Assembly (NCBI GenBank): GCA_008973525.1 | Contig: WACJ01000404.1 | Coordinates: forward strand, 1,302,001 to 1,366,000 | Source: Stenopsyche tienmushanensis | Lineage: Eukaryota; Arthropoda; Insecta; Trichoptera; Stenopsychidae | Length of the DNA: 64,000 nt | Direction: 5' to 3' | Shown: piece by piece, positions 11,401-24,200 of the stretch | Numbering within the stretch: the stretch's first letter is position 1 | How the letters are laid out: each line of letters starts with the position of its first letter | Notes under the pieces: model-generated | The model's input: the letters and a program-made list of their open reading frames with translations, nothing else | Database searches by the model: none | Told to the model about the DNA's origin: nothing | Translations under genes and position numbers: made by a program

Positions 11401-12375
11401 ATGGTAAGTACAGCGTTTACAATATGAATAAATTTAGGTAAAGGTCGCAATCTAATTTTAAACTACAATGCAAAAAAAAATTAGTCATAAAAATGGGATT
11501 TCATTATTCCGTTTCTGTCAAATTTATACCGTTATGACATTCTTTCGCTTAATAGAACGGTATTACTTTTACTATTCTCGAGTTTTTTACGTGAGAGAAA
11601 TGAAATGAGTTTTCGAAGTTCAACCATTTGTCATAATTATCATTATCTTATCTTTTCAGGCACGATACTTCAAAGAACAAGATATCGATGGTATTTATTG
11701 TTTTTTTTTTTCTAATCAAAATCATTTATTGAGTCATAATAATACAAAACGAATGCAAATTTATTTTACAGAATTCAGGGAATGCTTTTATCTCTTCGCT
11801 AGAAGCGGTCAGATAAGATCATTGGATGAGCTGACAGTTGTTATGAGATCGCTAGGATTATCACCTACCGTGGCAGAATTGGCTGGTTACCTGAAAGCGA
11901 CCAATGGTCGGATGACATTTGCTGACTTTCTTGAAGTAATGCATGCACATTCGCGAGCTGAAAATCTTCCTAAAGAGGTTAATTTTCATAGATTATTTGT
12001 TTATATTTTTTTAAATTAACTTAAAGATGTTGCAGAGAAAGTATTATTGTGATGTAATGTTTGATTTATTTGGTTGTATGTCATATGTGATTTAGGTTGT
12101 GGACGCATTTCGAGCTGGAGATACAGCTAAAAAGGGAACTGTTCCAGCATCGCAATTGAGAAATTTGTTACAAAATTTCGGTGAAGGTCTTTCTTCCAAG
12201 GAGGTAATATGATTCAATACTGAAAGACAATAACTATTATCTGATTTTAAAACAAATTCATATTTTATTATAGGTAGACAATGTCTTTCGTGAAGCAAAT
12301 GTCTCCAATAATGGCTTAGTTCGTTATGAAGATTTTGTAAAAATCGTTTGTGCTCCAGTACCTGACTATTATTAA
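11401..12375 (+). CDS. CALML4: Calmodulin-like protein 4 (CALML4) homologue
   Basis: This is a calmodulin-family EF-hand protein; in vertebrates CALML4 serves as a light chain of an unconventional myosin in the brush border. Five exons: 11401-11403 (the ATG alone, then GTAAGT), 11660-11690, 11772-11977, 12096-12203 and 12274-12375. The 149-residue product is about the family length. It starts MARYFKEQDIDEFRECFYLF and ends PVPDYY, matching the CALML4 pattern of a terminal D-Y motif. Four EF-hand helices are recognisable: residues ~10-35 (EFRECFYLF), ~45-75 (FADFLEVM), ~80-110 and ~120-145 (YEDFVKIV). The loops lack the canonical D-x-D-x-D-G ligands (the third reads DTAKKGTVPASQ), so calcium binding is probably weak or absent. 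A polyadenylation signal AATAAA follows at 12440-12445. It is divergent from STAT and converges on ERG28. Confidence 0.93.
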
Positions 12376-12741
12376 TATGCAAAGGCATCTATATATGACA
12401 TCTATTTTTTTAAAAATATTGTATAATATGCATTCCATAAATAAACAAAAAGTACTTACTATATCTTATAAACACAATAAATATTTAAAATGTAGTTAAT
12501 AATTTTGTACATTTAATAAACAATATGAAAAATTAATGTTTTGAAGAACACTTATTTTTGTGACAATGTACCATTGATCTAGTGACAAAATTACATCGAT
12601 TTATTCTTTAGATCTACTTAATTCAAATTACAGGAATAAGAAGATCAAGTATTGTCTGATTTTCATTGTTCAATTTATTGAAGAGCTTTTATGTATTTTT
12701 AATTACGCTAAAAAGAATATACAATTGCGCTTAGTAATTAT

Positions 12742-13044
12742 TTGAGAGCTAAACTAAGAATTCAAATGTACCTCTTTCGATGTTTCTACTCTCCTGTCAA
12801 ACTCATGGACGAGCTTTTTTGCTTAATTATTGGTGCTTTAATTTTCAATAAAACTGGTAGCCAAACTTTGGGTATGCTAGTGCTGTCACCGCGTCTGTTG
12901 ATTGGGTCTATTATTTCTTTGATTTTCGATTTCTATCGCTTCTTTCGCAATTCTGTTACCAAAGTTTTCAATGATTGCTACCAGACGGTTGGTTCGATGG
13001 TTTTTGGTTTACGGTTTTTGTATCAGCAAAATAGATATGATTGA
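12742..13044 (+). other. Unassigned 100-codon open frame, probably not a gene
   Basis: An open frame without a convincing ATG near its start. Its translation is hydrophobic and aromatic-rich (for example LFRCFYSPV and FDFYRFFRNS) and matches no family I recognise. It lies between the CALML4 polyadenylation signal and a dispersed repeat found again at 55.6 kb, so it may be the body of that repeat. The local base composition is a little richer in GC than the desert that follows. No splice sites or polyadenylation signal were tied to it. Confidence 0.2.
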
Positions 13045-13316
13045 CATGACGATTTCATGACATCAATTACTGCCGATTTGTAATCCAATTACAAGACTGT
13101 TCAATGTATGACATGATGCAGACTGCATTCCAAGTCCAAGTCCCCTAATTTTCGTTTTTCACTTTGACAAATTAATTCAAGTATGAATTATGTAAAAGAT
13201 GATGTTTGTATGTTGCCGCTTCACGTTATAGTTCACCGAAGACTGAACTTCTTGTAAACACATACATAACAAATCAACGATTGTAGTGCTTTATTTACGT
13301 TATCAACCACCATACC

Positions 13317-13487
13317 AATATGCGCCAATATAGTGCATACGCTGAACGTCTCACATAATAAATTGCATACACAAACAATATTTTTACTATGCCTACGTTA
13401 TTCCCGCAAGTGTAAACAATAAGTTGACAGAGTTTTATTGCAATCGATTGAACGGTATGCCAGCGCATTAAATACGAACAAAAAAAA
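13317..13487 (+). repeat. Dispersed repeat, copy 1 (second copy at 55.6 kb)
   Basis: The segment starts near AATATGCGCCAATAT and shares a long, diverged, same-orientation match with 55608-55764. Shared blocks include GTGCAT-CGCT, CACACAAACAATA and AACGGTA-G-CAGCGCAT, and both copies end in an A/T-rich tail. That pattern suggests the 3' end of a SINE or LINE. No coding sequence was seen. Confidence 0.7.
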
Positions 13488-14423
13488 AATTATTTTTATA
13501 TATTAGAAAATAGTATTATATGATGTAAAAGAACATAATACTTATGCATAAAAGAACACATCATTTTGTTTTATTTATTTATTAGAGATAAAATTGAGTA
13601 TGCATGGTTATTTAAGTTGAAGTGATATTTTTAAAAAAAAAAAACAAATATATGTTCTTTGTGAATCAATTCTCCAAAGATCTTTTTATCACGTATATCA
13701 TGATAACTTAGAATCACATATCTAGGAAAATTGGATAAAAACTGGAAACAAGAAAAAAGGTAACAAGAGATAGAAGTCTTTCAAAATCTCAATGCTTTAG
13801 TTGACATTTTTATACTGAATCATAGATAATTTATATAAAAAGTGTTAGCTTAGAAACGTTAATATCACTAAATTAAGGTACAGTTAATATAAAGTTAAGT
13901 GGCATTGTCATATTTTGAAGCAATTGCTTTTAAAATTACTTCTATCTTAACTAATACATGTTAATTAGATAAATCAATACAGAGTATAATTACTGATTTC
14001 ATATTGTGAAAGTGAAAAAAGTGACAATCATTGATATTTTTGGACAATATAATACGTAATTAAGTGAGAAAATATCTCTACAATGTATACAAATGGTATT
14101 CCCTGTCAAATGAATGGATTATTTTCTTGGATGAGATTTTTTACTGTAAATCAGCTGAATATTACCTATTTCATTATAAAAAAATATGTAAAGGCTCCAA
14201 AATAGAGAGTTACTAGAGCGATTTTATGGTAAATATAAGTCAAACAACTTTGGTATATAATAAGTAATAATGAATAAGTTAAATTATTAAGAATTGTTTA
14301 GGTTGGGTCAAATTAGATTCTAACATTCACTAAATTTGAGTCGCTTATATTCTTCTCAGTCGGATAACAGTCTACAGGGTAATATTCCCTATTTCGGTTC
14401 ACAGTGCTCGATTCAATTATAGA

Positions 14424-14629
14424 CAGTGGTGTTATTAAGTTAATTTTCTTGAAGTTTTTTTTAAGTAAAATTGAATCTATTATACGATAAGTCGTTTAAA
14501 AAATTCAATCAATATTAAACTATAGTTTTAATAATTAATAAGATAAAAAAATTACACAAAAGTATCAACAATTAAAAACATTTAGCCCTAAGGAAAATCA
14601 GTTGTTAATTAATTTTTATAACACCACTG
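14424..14629. mobile_element. Tc1/mariner-like MITE, 206 bp
   Basis: The ends are inverted repeats: the left starts CAGTGGTGTTATTAA and the right ends TTTTTATAACACCACTG. The CAGTGGTGTTAT terminus is typical of Tc1-like elements. The interior has no coding capacity. Direct TA duplications are not perfect at both edges. Confidence 0.65.
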
Positions 14630-17102
14630 AGTATAAGATATAGAGACACATACAAACTAGCTTTGATGAATAAATCTATTCCCTTAATTAAATTATATCG
14701 TTAATGATAAAAAAACTTATCTAATCACTTAATATTATATATTGCACAACTCGTGGAACTTTTGGATTTGAACATGGAATATGTCTTTGATAAAAGTAAG
14801 CAAACCAGAACATTTTACTATTCAGCTTAATTATAATAAAATTAATTTAGCCATCATAAATGATTGCATTTATATGTTAAAATTCGAATAAAATAAAATG
14901 AGGACGAAATTTCAGGTCAACAAAAATGTATTAATTGAATTTTGAGTTTGAAAGTATTTCATGAAAAAATTATATCGTTCAGTTAAACTCAATTTTGAAA
15001 TTATAATCTTTTTCAATTTTTTTTAGGATAAAATACTAATTCGTATATAATCAAAATGTAGTGATTAAAATCTGATACCTACTGGTATATGTGAAATTAG
15101 TATAAATATATAAAGGGACTAATTTAACAAATTGTAATTATATGCTAGATAATAAAAAGTTAAAAGCATTTTAATGGATAAACCCTAATGTAAAAGGTGA
15201 CAAAAAGTGCAGATAATAAAACTGCAAAGCATTGTGTAGTATTTAAATACGGGATATTTTAAATTTAACACTTAATCGTCAGACCATGAGATATTTCATG
15301 TTTTCACTGTGATGTAATAAACGATGAATGGTAGAATTGCCTGCATCATATTTTTAAATATTCAGATGATTAATGAACTCATAAATTTAAAGTGGCAAAC
15401 AACTTTAGCCTGTAACAAGATAAAAACCTAAGGAAAAATGTGTTTTGAAGATTTTTTATATAGTTTTGCCAATAAGTGTAGTCTTTTGATAACAAGTACA
15501 AAACGAACACTAATATTAAAATACAATCTAAACTGTATTACCTAAACTGTGTCTGTACTGGTATTGTAATGAGTATATAATAATGTCTGCAATGTTTTAA
15601 AAATAAGGACTGCATTTAATGATTGATTGAGCATTCGAATGCCCCGACGATTGAGTGTTAAATTTGTTAAAGTTGAATTATACAAACATTTAAAATAAAA
15701 GCAAAATGTTATACAGGAAGAACAATAATTAGTAAGATCATGTATTACTTTTAGATATGGTATATTGTTTAATTTAGCCTAAGGACTAGTTTTTTAAAGC
15801 TCATTTTTCTAAATCTAAGGCCTTATAACTATTAATTGGTCACTTTATTTTATTATCAATAATGTATAATTCATATAAGATCTATTCAATAAAAATATGA
15901 GATTTTCAGAGTTGAGGCAGAGTGGGAATAAGGCCATATAAACAGCAATGCCTTTAACTTTTTTGTATTACATATTTCTCAAAATAATCTTATGATTTCA
16001 TAGATAAATTTTGTGTTTGACTACAAAAGTTTGATATGTATTCCTCAAATCGCTTAGCACATTGTAATAATTGAATATCTATAATGATTTTCTAATACAA
16101 ATGGTTTCATAAAATTGTACTAAGGTGTTAATGTGAAAATTGAAATGTCGATTATCACTATTATTTTAAGAGAAATATTTTCTAGAAGCACTTATGTAAA
16201 AAGCGATTTGTGGTTTACAAAGCTTAATAATTTGATTGGATATCCAAATCTAGTATTAATAAACATGATTTAATCCTAGATTTATATAAATCAAAAAGTA
16301 AACTGTAGGAGTTTTTTTTTAAAGATTTACTCAAATTTACTAAAATATAAAGTGTTAAAGTGATGTATTGAAAAACACGCTGTGCCTGGTGAAAGGGGAT
16401 TACATATAATTTTTATATCTAGTTAAAACATTACACTATAAAAATTGCACATTTTTTCATGTAGATATTAAGGCGCCATAAAAATTGAGTAGCTTTCCTC
16501 AACGAAAGCCTCAAATATTAAGTAGAAATACAATATTTCAGACAATATAAAAAAGAGTTTATAGTTCACAGTATAACCGTTTGCGTAGTTTTAGAAATAT
16601 AGTTTATTTTCAATCATTCTCATTGTTAAAACAGTGCATTTTATTTAAAAAAAAAATATTTTGCATAATATGCTAAAAATAGTGTTTTGATGTTGAACAC
16701 ACTTTAATTGATTTGACATAAATCAAAATAAATTTATATTTACCTTTTTCGCAATAGGAGACTCATATGTGAGCATCACATCGCGTTACGCATCATTAAA
16801 ATATACTATTAGTTCAATAAAAGCGTACATAAATGAGCTTTTAAAAGGGTATACAATTTCCACTATTCTGATCCGCAAATCATGATTTTGTTCTCTATTT
16901 TTAAATAAGTAGATGATGCTAATCATCTTTTGCCATTTATCAACTTAATTTCTAAAACAATTATTTATTGTCTTTGAAATTATTACACTCGTAAACATAT
17001 GGTTAGCAGATAAAACGTATAAATTTAAATATTGCACTGCTGCTATACACAGCTGTTTTCAAACAATTAGAGGTCTTTAACAAACAACATTTATTAATAT
17101 CA

Positions 17103-17118
17103 ATATATATATATATAT
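17103..17118. repeat. (AT)n microsatellite
   Basis: Eight AT units within the AT-rich desert. Confidence 0.85.
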
Positions 17119-18672
17119 TTTATTCTTGAGTGTTTATAAAGTGATGAACCGAAGAATTAAAACAATATTTTAATGTTTTTGTTGTAAAGTTAATAAAGGA
17201 AACATACAAAACTTAATGAATTGCTACTGGCAAGCTTAATTTATGATTACTAAATGAAAGAGTTAGTAAATCATTTCTTTTTGTTTTATCATAGGAATTA
17301 ATCGTTATTAATTTACAATTCAAAGGCTACGAAAGACTGAAAATTTAATAACATTATTTTTGTAATTGTGAGAAATGTTCTAATTTATTTTGCTTTATCT
17401 GATCTTATTGAAAATCTTTCTATCAACATTTTCATACAATAGTATCAATATTTTGTTTGTAATTTCAATCTCCGTCTAATTTTCTTAACTATAAATTACA
17501 GGTATTATAAACATTATAATAGTTTCAACTGTCGGTCCATTTTATTGGCATATTATTTTAAATATATTTTTAGGTCATTAGAGATATTTTGTATCCATTT
17601 CATTTTTTTTGTATAAAGACAATGCTATAAATAAAATTTTCCAACTTAGGATTGAATTGTAATGGAAATGTTTGATTTGAGCTGGAATAGGTATATGTCT
17701 ATGCCTGTGCACTATCAATAATCTTAACGATAAATAAATAACTAGAAAATATTAAAATTAATTGACATTAACAATATTCAATTTAATTTTTAACAACAAA
17801 TTCTATTTTTCAAAATTAACGTGAAGCACTAACAATAAAATGTACAGCTTCATGATTTCAAATTTGTCATAGTAACGTCATGCATCCCAAATAAAACTTT
17901 TATTATTTTCCATTCTGGACTCTTTAATAAAAACAATTTTTATTCATTATAGTTCGTTAATAACAGATTCACTATGACTAATTGAAAATGGTGCAGCTGG
18001 TTAAATTATTGTCAGTATTTTACTTATTTATAAAAGTGAGCATCCGCCAAAAACAATTGGGCCAGTCTATTTGTTATACAATATTTATTGCTTATGATTA
18101 AATAATGTTACATCATTTGTATGTGGCGCATGCATTTATGCGCGGGAGATTGTATATAAATTTGTACATCGTATGTGAAAAAGTAGCTTATTGTAAAATG
18201 AATAATACATCTATGCGTTTGCATTTATTCAAATATAAATGAGAATCTAGCATTGAAAACGGATATATTATAATTTCTCATTCATTTTAATCGTAAATAA
18301 CACTTGGTAAATTATGGTTTCAATTCAGAGCAATTATTTTAGTATTTTATGAAGTTACAAATATGGATTATTTAAAATTTAATTAATAGTATAATTAACA
18401 CGGGTGTCACACAAAAAAAACATTTTTTTCATTAAATACCAAGCACAAACCATTCTAATTACACACATGTCCTTCTAAATAAATTTCTGCAATTTAAATT
18501 GTTTTTCGCATTGAATATCAAAGGTATATAAAGTATACTTAATTTATAATCATAAGTTATGAATTATAAGATTAAAAATGATAAACTCAATCAAGACAAT
18601 TGGTAAAGCTTAAAACGAACGAATGCAAGAATATAGGGAAATAAATGGGGATAAAAAAAAGAAAAAAAAACA

Positions 18673-18678
18673 TTTATT
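18673..18678 (-). terminator. Polyadenylation signal of the ERG28 homologue
   Basis: TTTATT on the plus strand reads AATAAA on the minus strand, about 90 bases past the ERG28 stop codon. The spacing is normal for a short 3' UTR. Confidence 0.5.
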
Positions 18679-18767
18679 TCTCAAATCTATCGTTAATATT
18701 AAGGTCATGGAAAGATAGGCCAAATGCAAGTTTTATGGCATTTTTTAGGGAATTGTGTCACTAAGGT

Positions 18768-19982
18768 TCAAAGTTGTTTGCGTGATCTCTTATGCCTTGG
18801 ATGATGGCCTAGTTGTCTTAGAAGAAGACTATTTTCATCATCATCACAACTTGAACCCATGGGTCCATTAGCCACAATGCCCACCCCTGAGCCCCACAAG
18901 TTTATGTATCCGGGAAGATAAATTAATCCAGCCAATGTGAGAGCTACAATGAAACAAAGGTTTAAAAAAATTATAAATGCATATATAACAACAGAAAGTG
19001 CTATTAGAATCTGTGACATTAGAATCATTGATTATATTAAAGGTAATTAATTTGCCAAATACTTACTATTAAGAATGCAAGGAAAAATCACATAGAAGTT
19101 AAGTGTCGTAGAGTGGAAGTAGAGTGCTTCGGTGCAATAAAGGATGATAGTCAAGAATAGTGACCAATAGCCCATTGAAACAACTCTAGAAAAAAACTTA
19201 ATTGTAAAAGTATGTCTTCATAAAAACAAAATATAAATTTATTTATTACAAATATTAAAATTTAATAGTTAACTTTATTTCTTTCTTTGTTATTTATATG
19301 TACCCTGAGAACAAATTTTTACTAACGAAATTTAATACTAGAGAAATAAACTTAGTTACCAGATATGTATTTAGGTTAAATTCTAATATTCACGTAGAAA
19401 ATTAAGATGAGAACTAATGATAACTTCTGATACATCAGCTGCTAAAAAATGGATAATTATCAAGTTGTCATTAAACTTGTTATTATTCAAATTATTAATA
19501 ATAAAGTTGACTGTAGTCTAAGCTCTGCAGGTGACTATTTGCAGCTGTTATATGATGACGATGATAGTTGTAAAGTAACACAGGATATTAAGGCTATGAA
19601 AATTAATTATAATATAGTTGAATGAAAAACTCACGGTCTATAATGAATGTAAAGAGTGCAATGTATTAGAGCCAAGGCTTTCAGTATAGAATACATTCCG
19701 AGCATTCTTGAAACAGTGAAATCCTCTAAAATTAAACAAAATAAGCATAGTTAAAAAACATTAGTCTGAGGATATCAGAAAATCTGATATATTTCAAATC
19801 AATAATTAAATACAACCCATACAAAATAAATAAAATAACATATTACCGTCATATTCATTGTCATGATGTCCAAAAAAGGATCTCCGTTCAATATATGACC
19901 TGAACGCTGTTCCTAAATCCATAAATGCTACAAATGCGATCCATCCTCGAAATGCATATAATAATTTGTTTTGAACAGCCAT
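18768..19982 (-). CDS. ERG28: ERG28 homologue, ER membrane protein
   Basis: In fungi and vertebrates ERG28 is an ER membrane scaffold tethering sterol C4-demethylation enzymes. Four exons: 19847-19982, 19635-19725, 19067-19185 and 18768-18943, with consistent phases and a 173-residue product. Four hydrophobic segments are visible: residues ~7-27 (LYAFRGWIAFVAFMDLGTAF), ~53-72, ~80-100 (SLFLTIILYCTEALYF) and ~107-127 (FYVIFPCILN...AGLIYL). The pattern RMLGMYSILKALALIHCTLY followed by T-EALYFHSTTLNFYV is the family signature region. It is longer than the roughly 140-residue human protein because of a basic C-terminal tail (HHPRHKRSRKQL). The ATG at 19982 follows an acceptor near 20018. A short upstream, out-of-frame ATG lies between the two. 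Insects lack de novo sterol synthesis, so the insect role is probably different. Confidence 0.9.
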
Positions 19983-20017
19983 ATTGAGTTTATTTTCATA
20001 AAATTAATGTCTCGAGC

Positions 20018-20845
20018 TAAAAAAAACCCACAAAAATCGTTATATGGCTTCGAGCTCATTAAGTTTTAATTTATTACATTTGATGTGGTTATTCGCGTTC
20101 AAAACAATTTGATAAATCATCATCGGTATTAGAATGTGAACATAAGATTAACACGCATAAAATAATGTGGCCGCAATGGTATAATGGAAACCAACACGAA
20201 ATATTCAGAAATTCTAATATATTACTTATTTTTTATACTTGGTCAAGTATCACTTAATAAAAGATTTTAAATGAGTAGTAGTATATGTTTCAAATTTACT
20301 TATTTCGAACTCCTTTTAAGTCATATTTTATGTAACAGACACCACCTGTATCAAAATAACTCGATTTATAAATGTCAGAAGAACTTTTTATAAGCGCATT
20401 TTCGGCCGTAGCAGAAAAGCAATCGGCCATTCTCCGACGTATGCACGAAACGTCAAATCTGAACCTTAATTTAATTAGTGAAGCTTGGGAAATGCGGTAA
20501 AAATATTTAGTGAACAAATATAAAATCGTTAAAACTTTTTAACTCTTTTAATTCTACAAAAATAATCATATAGTTACATTATAGGCTATAATGGTTGAAA
20601 AAATATTTTTAATATTGTGGAATTAAAAAAATTAGCTATTAAAAAGGGGAAAGTTAAAAAAATGAACATCTTGTAGATCAATATTACATAAATGTACGAC
20701 ATAATGTTTTCAAAAATTAATTTTATTTCTATAGAAGGAAATAAAAAATGTATTTTTAATTTTATACAACAGTAACTATATTATATATGAAAATATTGAA
20801 TCATAAAATGTTTGGATCTAATCTTTACGTTGATTAAGTTCTTAA
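20018..20845. other. ERG28 upstream region and probable leader
   Basis: A TTTTTTTTAG acceptor on the minus strand at about 20018 implies at least one untranslated ERG28 exon upstream. The most CpG-containing patch is 20400-20470 (TTCGGCCG and CCGACG), which is the best guess for the promoter. The donor of that leader was not found with certainty. From 20.5 to 20.84 kb the sequence is AT-rich with nothing recognisable. Confidence 0.35.
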
Positions 20846-21291
20846 GCTTTTGAGAAGTGAGAAAAATTTAAAATTGATTAAGTCGTTGATGCCATAATCG
20901 CTTTACACCGATTACTTTCTGTCAGCTCCTATCAGCGTAAGACAATTTTTAAGTGGAGGCAGTCAATTGTAAATAAGCACTGTTGATAGCATACAAGAAT
21001 ACGTCATTTTTTTACATAAACAATACACAAGAAATCAATTCATTTGCTCCTGTTTTAGAAGGAAATGATAATCGGACAAAGACTCATTTAACAAGCAGCG
21101 ACGAATAAATAAACATTTTCGATAGCGCAAAATATTTGGTAATTTTTTTGTGTAAACAAAGAATACACTTGAAATCGAAATTTGGGCACGGTCTTTGTCT
21201 GTCCCCGAGCTCTATGTACAAGAGTGCTCTTTCTGAATATTGGAAGGGGGGGGGGGGGGTCCCAGGCTCTGGGTTAGTACTCCTTTAGGGG
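20846..21291. mobile_element. piggyBac-like MITE family A, copy 2 (inverted)
   Basis: TTAA flanks at 20842-20845 and 21292-21295. Reverse-oriented relative to 9149-9591, ending AGTACTCCTTTAGGGG. It contains a 14-G run at 21246-21259 where the other copies have shorter C/G runs, so the run expanded after insertion or is a sequencing artefact. Confidence 0.8.
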
Positions 21292-21295
21292 TTAA

Positions 21296-24200
21296 TATAG
21301 ATAATATTTTTATTTTCTCAACCCCATAACATTATTATATTAACAAATTATAAAAATACGCATTGAAGTTAATCATAGATTAATGGTATCTCTTATAATA
21401 TAATCGTTAGGTTCTTAAAAAATCTCTTATATATGAAATATATCATTTTTGGATTTAGGCTCCAAGACAAAAAAAATACTATATTTTCATTAAGTTCATT
21501 GAAATTGAATTTTTTTATTGACAAAATATGTTTATTTGAACTTTATTTAGCAGAAGCTTAAGTTCTATGCCCTGTCTTATACAAAAACTTATTATCGATT
21601 GTTTGATATGGTTCAGAGATATTAGTTATTTTGTTTTTATTGGTGGTTGCACTACACAAAAAACATCATTTTTCCTTCTATCTATCTTGTTGTTTCTAAA
21701 CAACAGATTGCGAGAAACTTTCGCCAAAAGCGTGGCAAGACGATACATAGACGTCGAACTACAGTCAGAAATTATGTATTTGACACGGTGACACGTTTTG
21801 CGTTCCGTCCGTTTATATTTTATTATGGGTCTAATATATTAAACAATTATTCCTATAAAAGTGAATGAAATTGGTTTGTATTACACAAAGTTTCTTCTAT
21901 TACCAAATTTGCTTGTTATGGTTTGTCATATTTTTGCATCGCATTTTTGGTAAGAATTTGCTAAAATTAGGCGTAACACGCAAACGACTAAAATCTATGA
22001 TAAATATATCAATTCACACTCAACATAGAACCCATCGGAATAACATCGATGATTTAAATAAAGAAGTTTTAATGTAGAACAAAACCGTGCTGAATTTTAT
22101 AGGGGTTACTTGTAGTTCTGTTTCCTAATAAATGGAATTTAAGTTTATTTCGTAGATAAAATATATTATTACTGAATGTAAGCTATTCGGTATTAGCAGT
22201 TTAGATAGTTGATCTTCTTAATAATAGCTAAGGTTAAAGAAGGAAACAGGCTCGCAGTGGACGATCAAATGAGCTGATGATTATTATGACGGCACATAGA
22301 ATTCAATTTATTGTAACATCTTTATATAATGGAGAATTTTTTAAGATGAATTTGTGCTTTGCTAAATTTTAATATTGTGAAACAGCAAGTGGTGTATGGG
22401 ATGCAAAGACAGACACCCCCAATTGAATGGCGTGAAAGGGGGAATTGCTCAGCCATCTGGTGGTCTCTTATTAAATTAGCGTTTCTGCTATATATTTTAT
22501 ATACAGCCAGTGTTGATGTATATATATTCATGGAGATATTATCGATTAGAAAAGCTATATAAACTAGAAAAATGGTATTTATTTTGAGATATATATATGA
22601 AGATTTAATCTCATGTCACTTAGATAGGCGAAGGTTTGAAAGTATTACTTATTAAACATTCGCATTCTTGAAGGAATATTTAATATATTGCCAAAGAAAA
22701 GTTTACATAATATCTTTCAGTATAAAAACTAAGCTCAAGCTCAGGTATTCATCTGAAATTCCTTATTCTTCCTATGTCCTTAGCTTCTTTAGATACATAC
22801 ATATGTGCAGTGCATTTTCGGTTCAACGTATTTGTACCCTAGAAAAGTACCACCGAGTTAACCCCTTATCTTACCCAATCTTAATAACTTCTCACTGCTA
22901 ATTAATTTTAGTCGACTCGGCAAGAAAATTGCTAAGGGAAAATTAATATCTGAATTGTGCGTTAAATACAAGCTAAAATAAAGCTGCTTCACATGACTAA
23001 TCATTTTGGTTTTACATTTCTATAATTATTAAAGTAATTCATAAATTCTTGCGAGAAGAATGCTTTTACAACCATCTCTATAGATAATTCGATTGATTAT
23101 GAAGATTAAACAGCTTTCCTTAGAAAATAAGGAAAACTTTTTTAAAAACATGCAGTTAGTCCCTGCTTCACCGCAAGGATGTATATATAATACCCAAGAA
23201 GTATATCTCAGAATCATTAATATACTCAATGTATTTCTGAATTGCTAATTCAAGATAATGAGGCTTTCTGTGAATTCTGGCTCCTTGACAATGCAACAAA
23301 AGACAATATCATCGAGAGGAAGTCCTTCGACTACCATTTTTCAGTTTGGATATTACCGTTGTATCTTTTTCTCAGCCTATTTCATTATTTATAAATCCAT
23401 GTGTTTTATTTAAGCTTTATGATTGTAGTGATTTTTGTTTTACAGAATTTGTCAGACTAAGTATTCCCAATCTAAAATATTGCTACGTGGAAATACTAGA
23501 ACATAAATTCCTAAGCCGCATCCCGCTTCAAAGTTTAATTTTCAAGACGGATGGCCTTCGTGAGTTTGCTCATTATTGGACCGCGGAAAGAAATCGCATA
23601 TTAAGAAGAAGAAGCTGACGAAAATACGACTTCTAAATCCAAGTATTTTCTTTTACGATAAGAGAAAGATCAAATATAAAATACCACGTCTTTCCGCGTC
23701 CAAGACGATCGGTCGAACTCGTCAGGGCACTTGGACTGCTTTTATACGAGATACAAAAAATGCTTCAGATGTTAGACCTCGACGATAGGTAATTGTTTTG
23801 TTTGAATTCCTGTAAATATTATTTTATATATTTTATTATCTTGAAGTCTTTGTTAGCATTTTACATTTATTTTCATACAATAAAAATATGTAATCGGCCT
23901 GTTTAAGAAAAACGTACGAACACTTGGAACTGGCCTGTGTTTAAATGTCTAATATTTTTATAACGAAAGTCGACAGGAGCAGGGACGATAAAATGATACA
24001 TATTCCCGCCCCTCCCGATATTTCCCTATAGTGATTTCATTCGCATTTAATATTTATTATAGACACAAAAGATTGCACACGCGTAGTGCTGTGCGTATCC
24101 ATAGGCATATAAAATATGGAGGGAATAAAGCTAACAGATATGCCCTCTGTTCGTTCCATGAATAAAATTACAATTTTAAAAGAGGAAGAGTGTTTCAGGA

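Larger units (their letters stand above)
13488..18767. other. 5.3-kb AT-rich interval without open frames
   Basis: No gene was recognised. The interval is very AT-rich and has no open frame of 60 codons on either strand, which is unusual even for this window. It contains one small inverted-repeat element (14424-14629), an (AT)n run at 17103-17118 and many poly-A and poly-T tracts. It separates the convergent genes CALML4 and ERG28. Each has a plausible polyadenylation signal close to its stop codon (12440 and 18678), yet longer 3'-UTR isoforms could reach in. Confidence 0.7.

Noticed and set aside
22359..23788. A series of small frames suggesting a decayed gene cluster
   Set aside because: Frames are within chance length, no motif could be named, and there are no splice or terminal signals; kept only as an unassigned interval.
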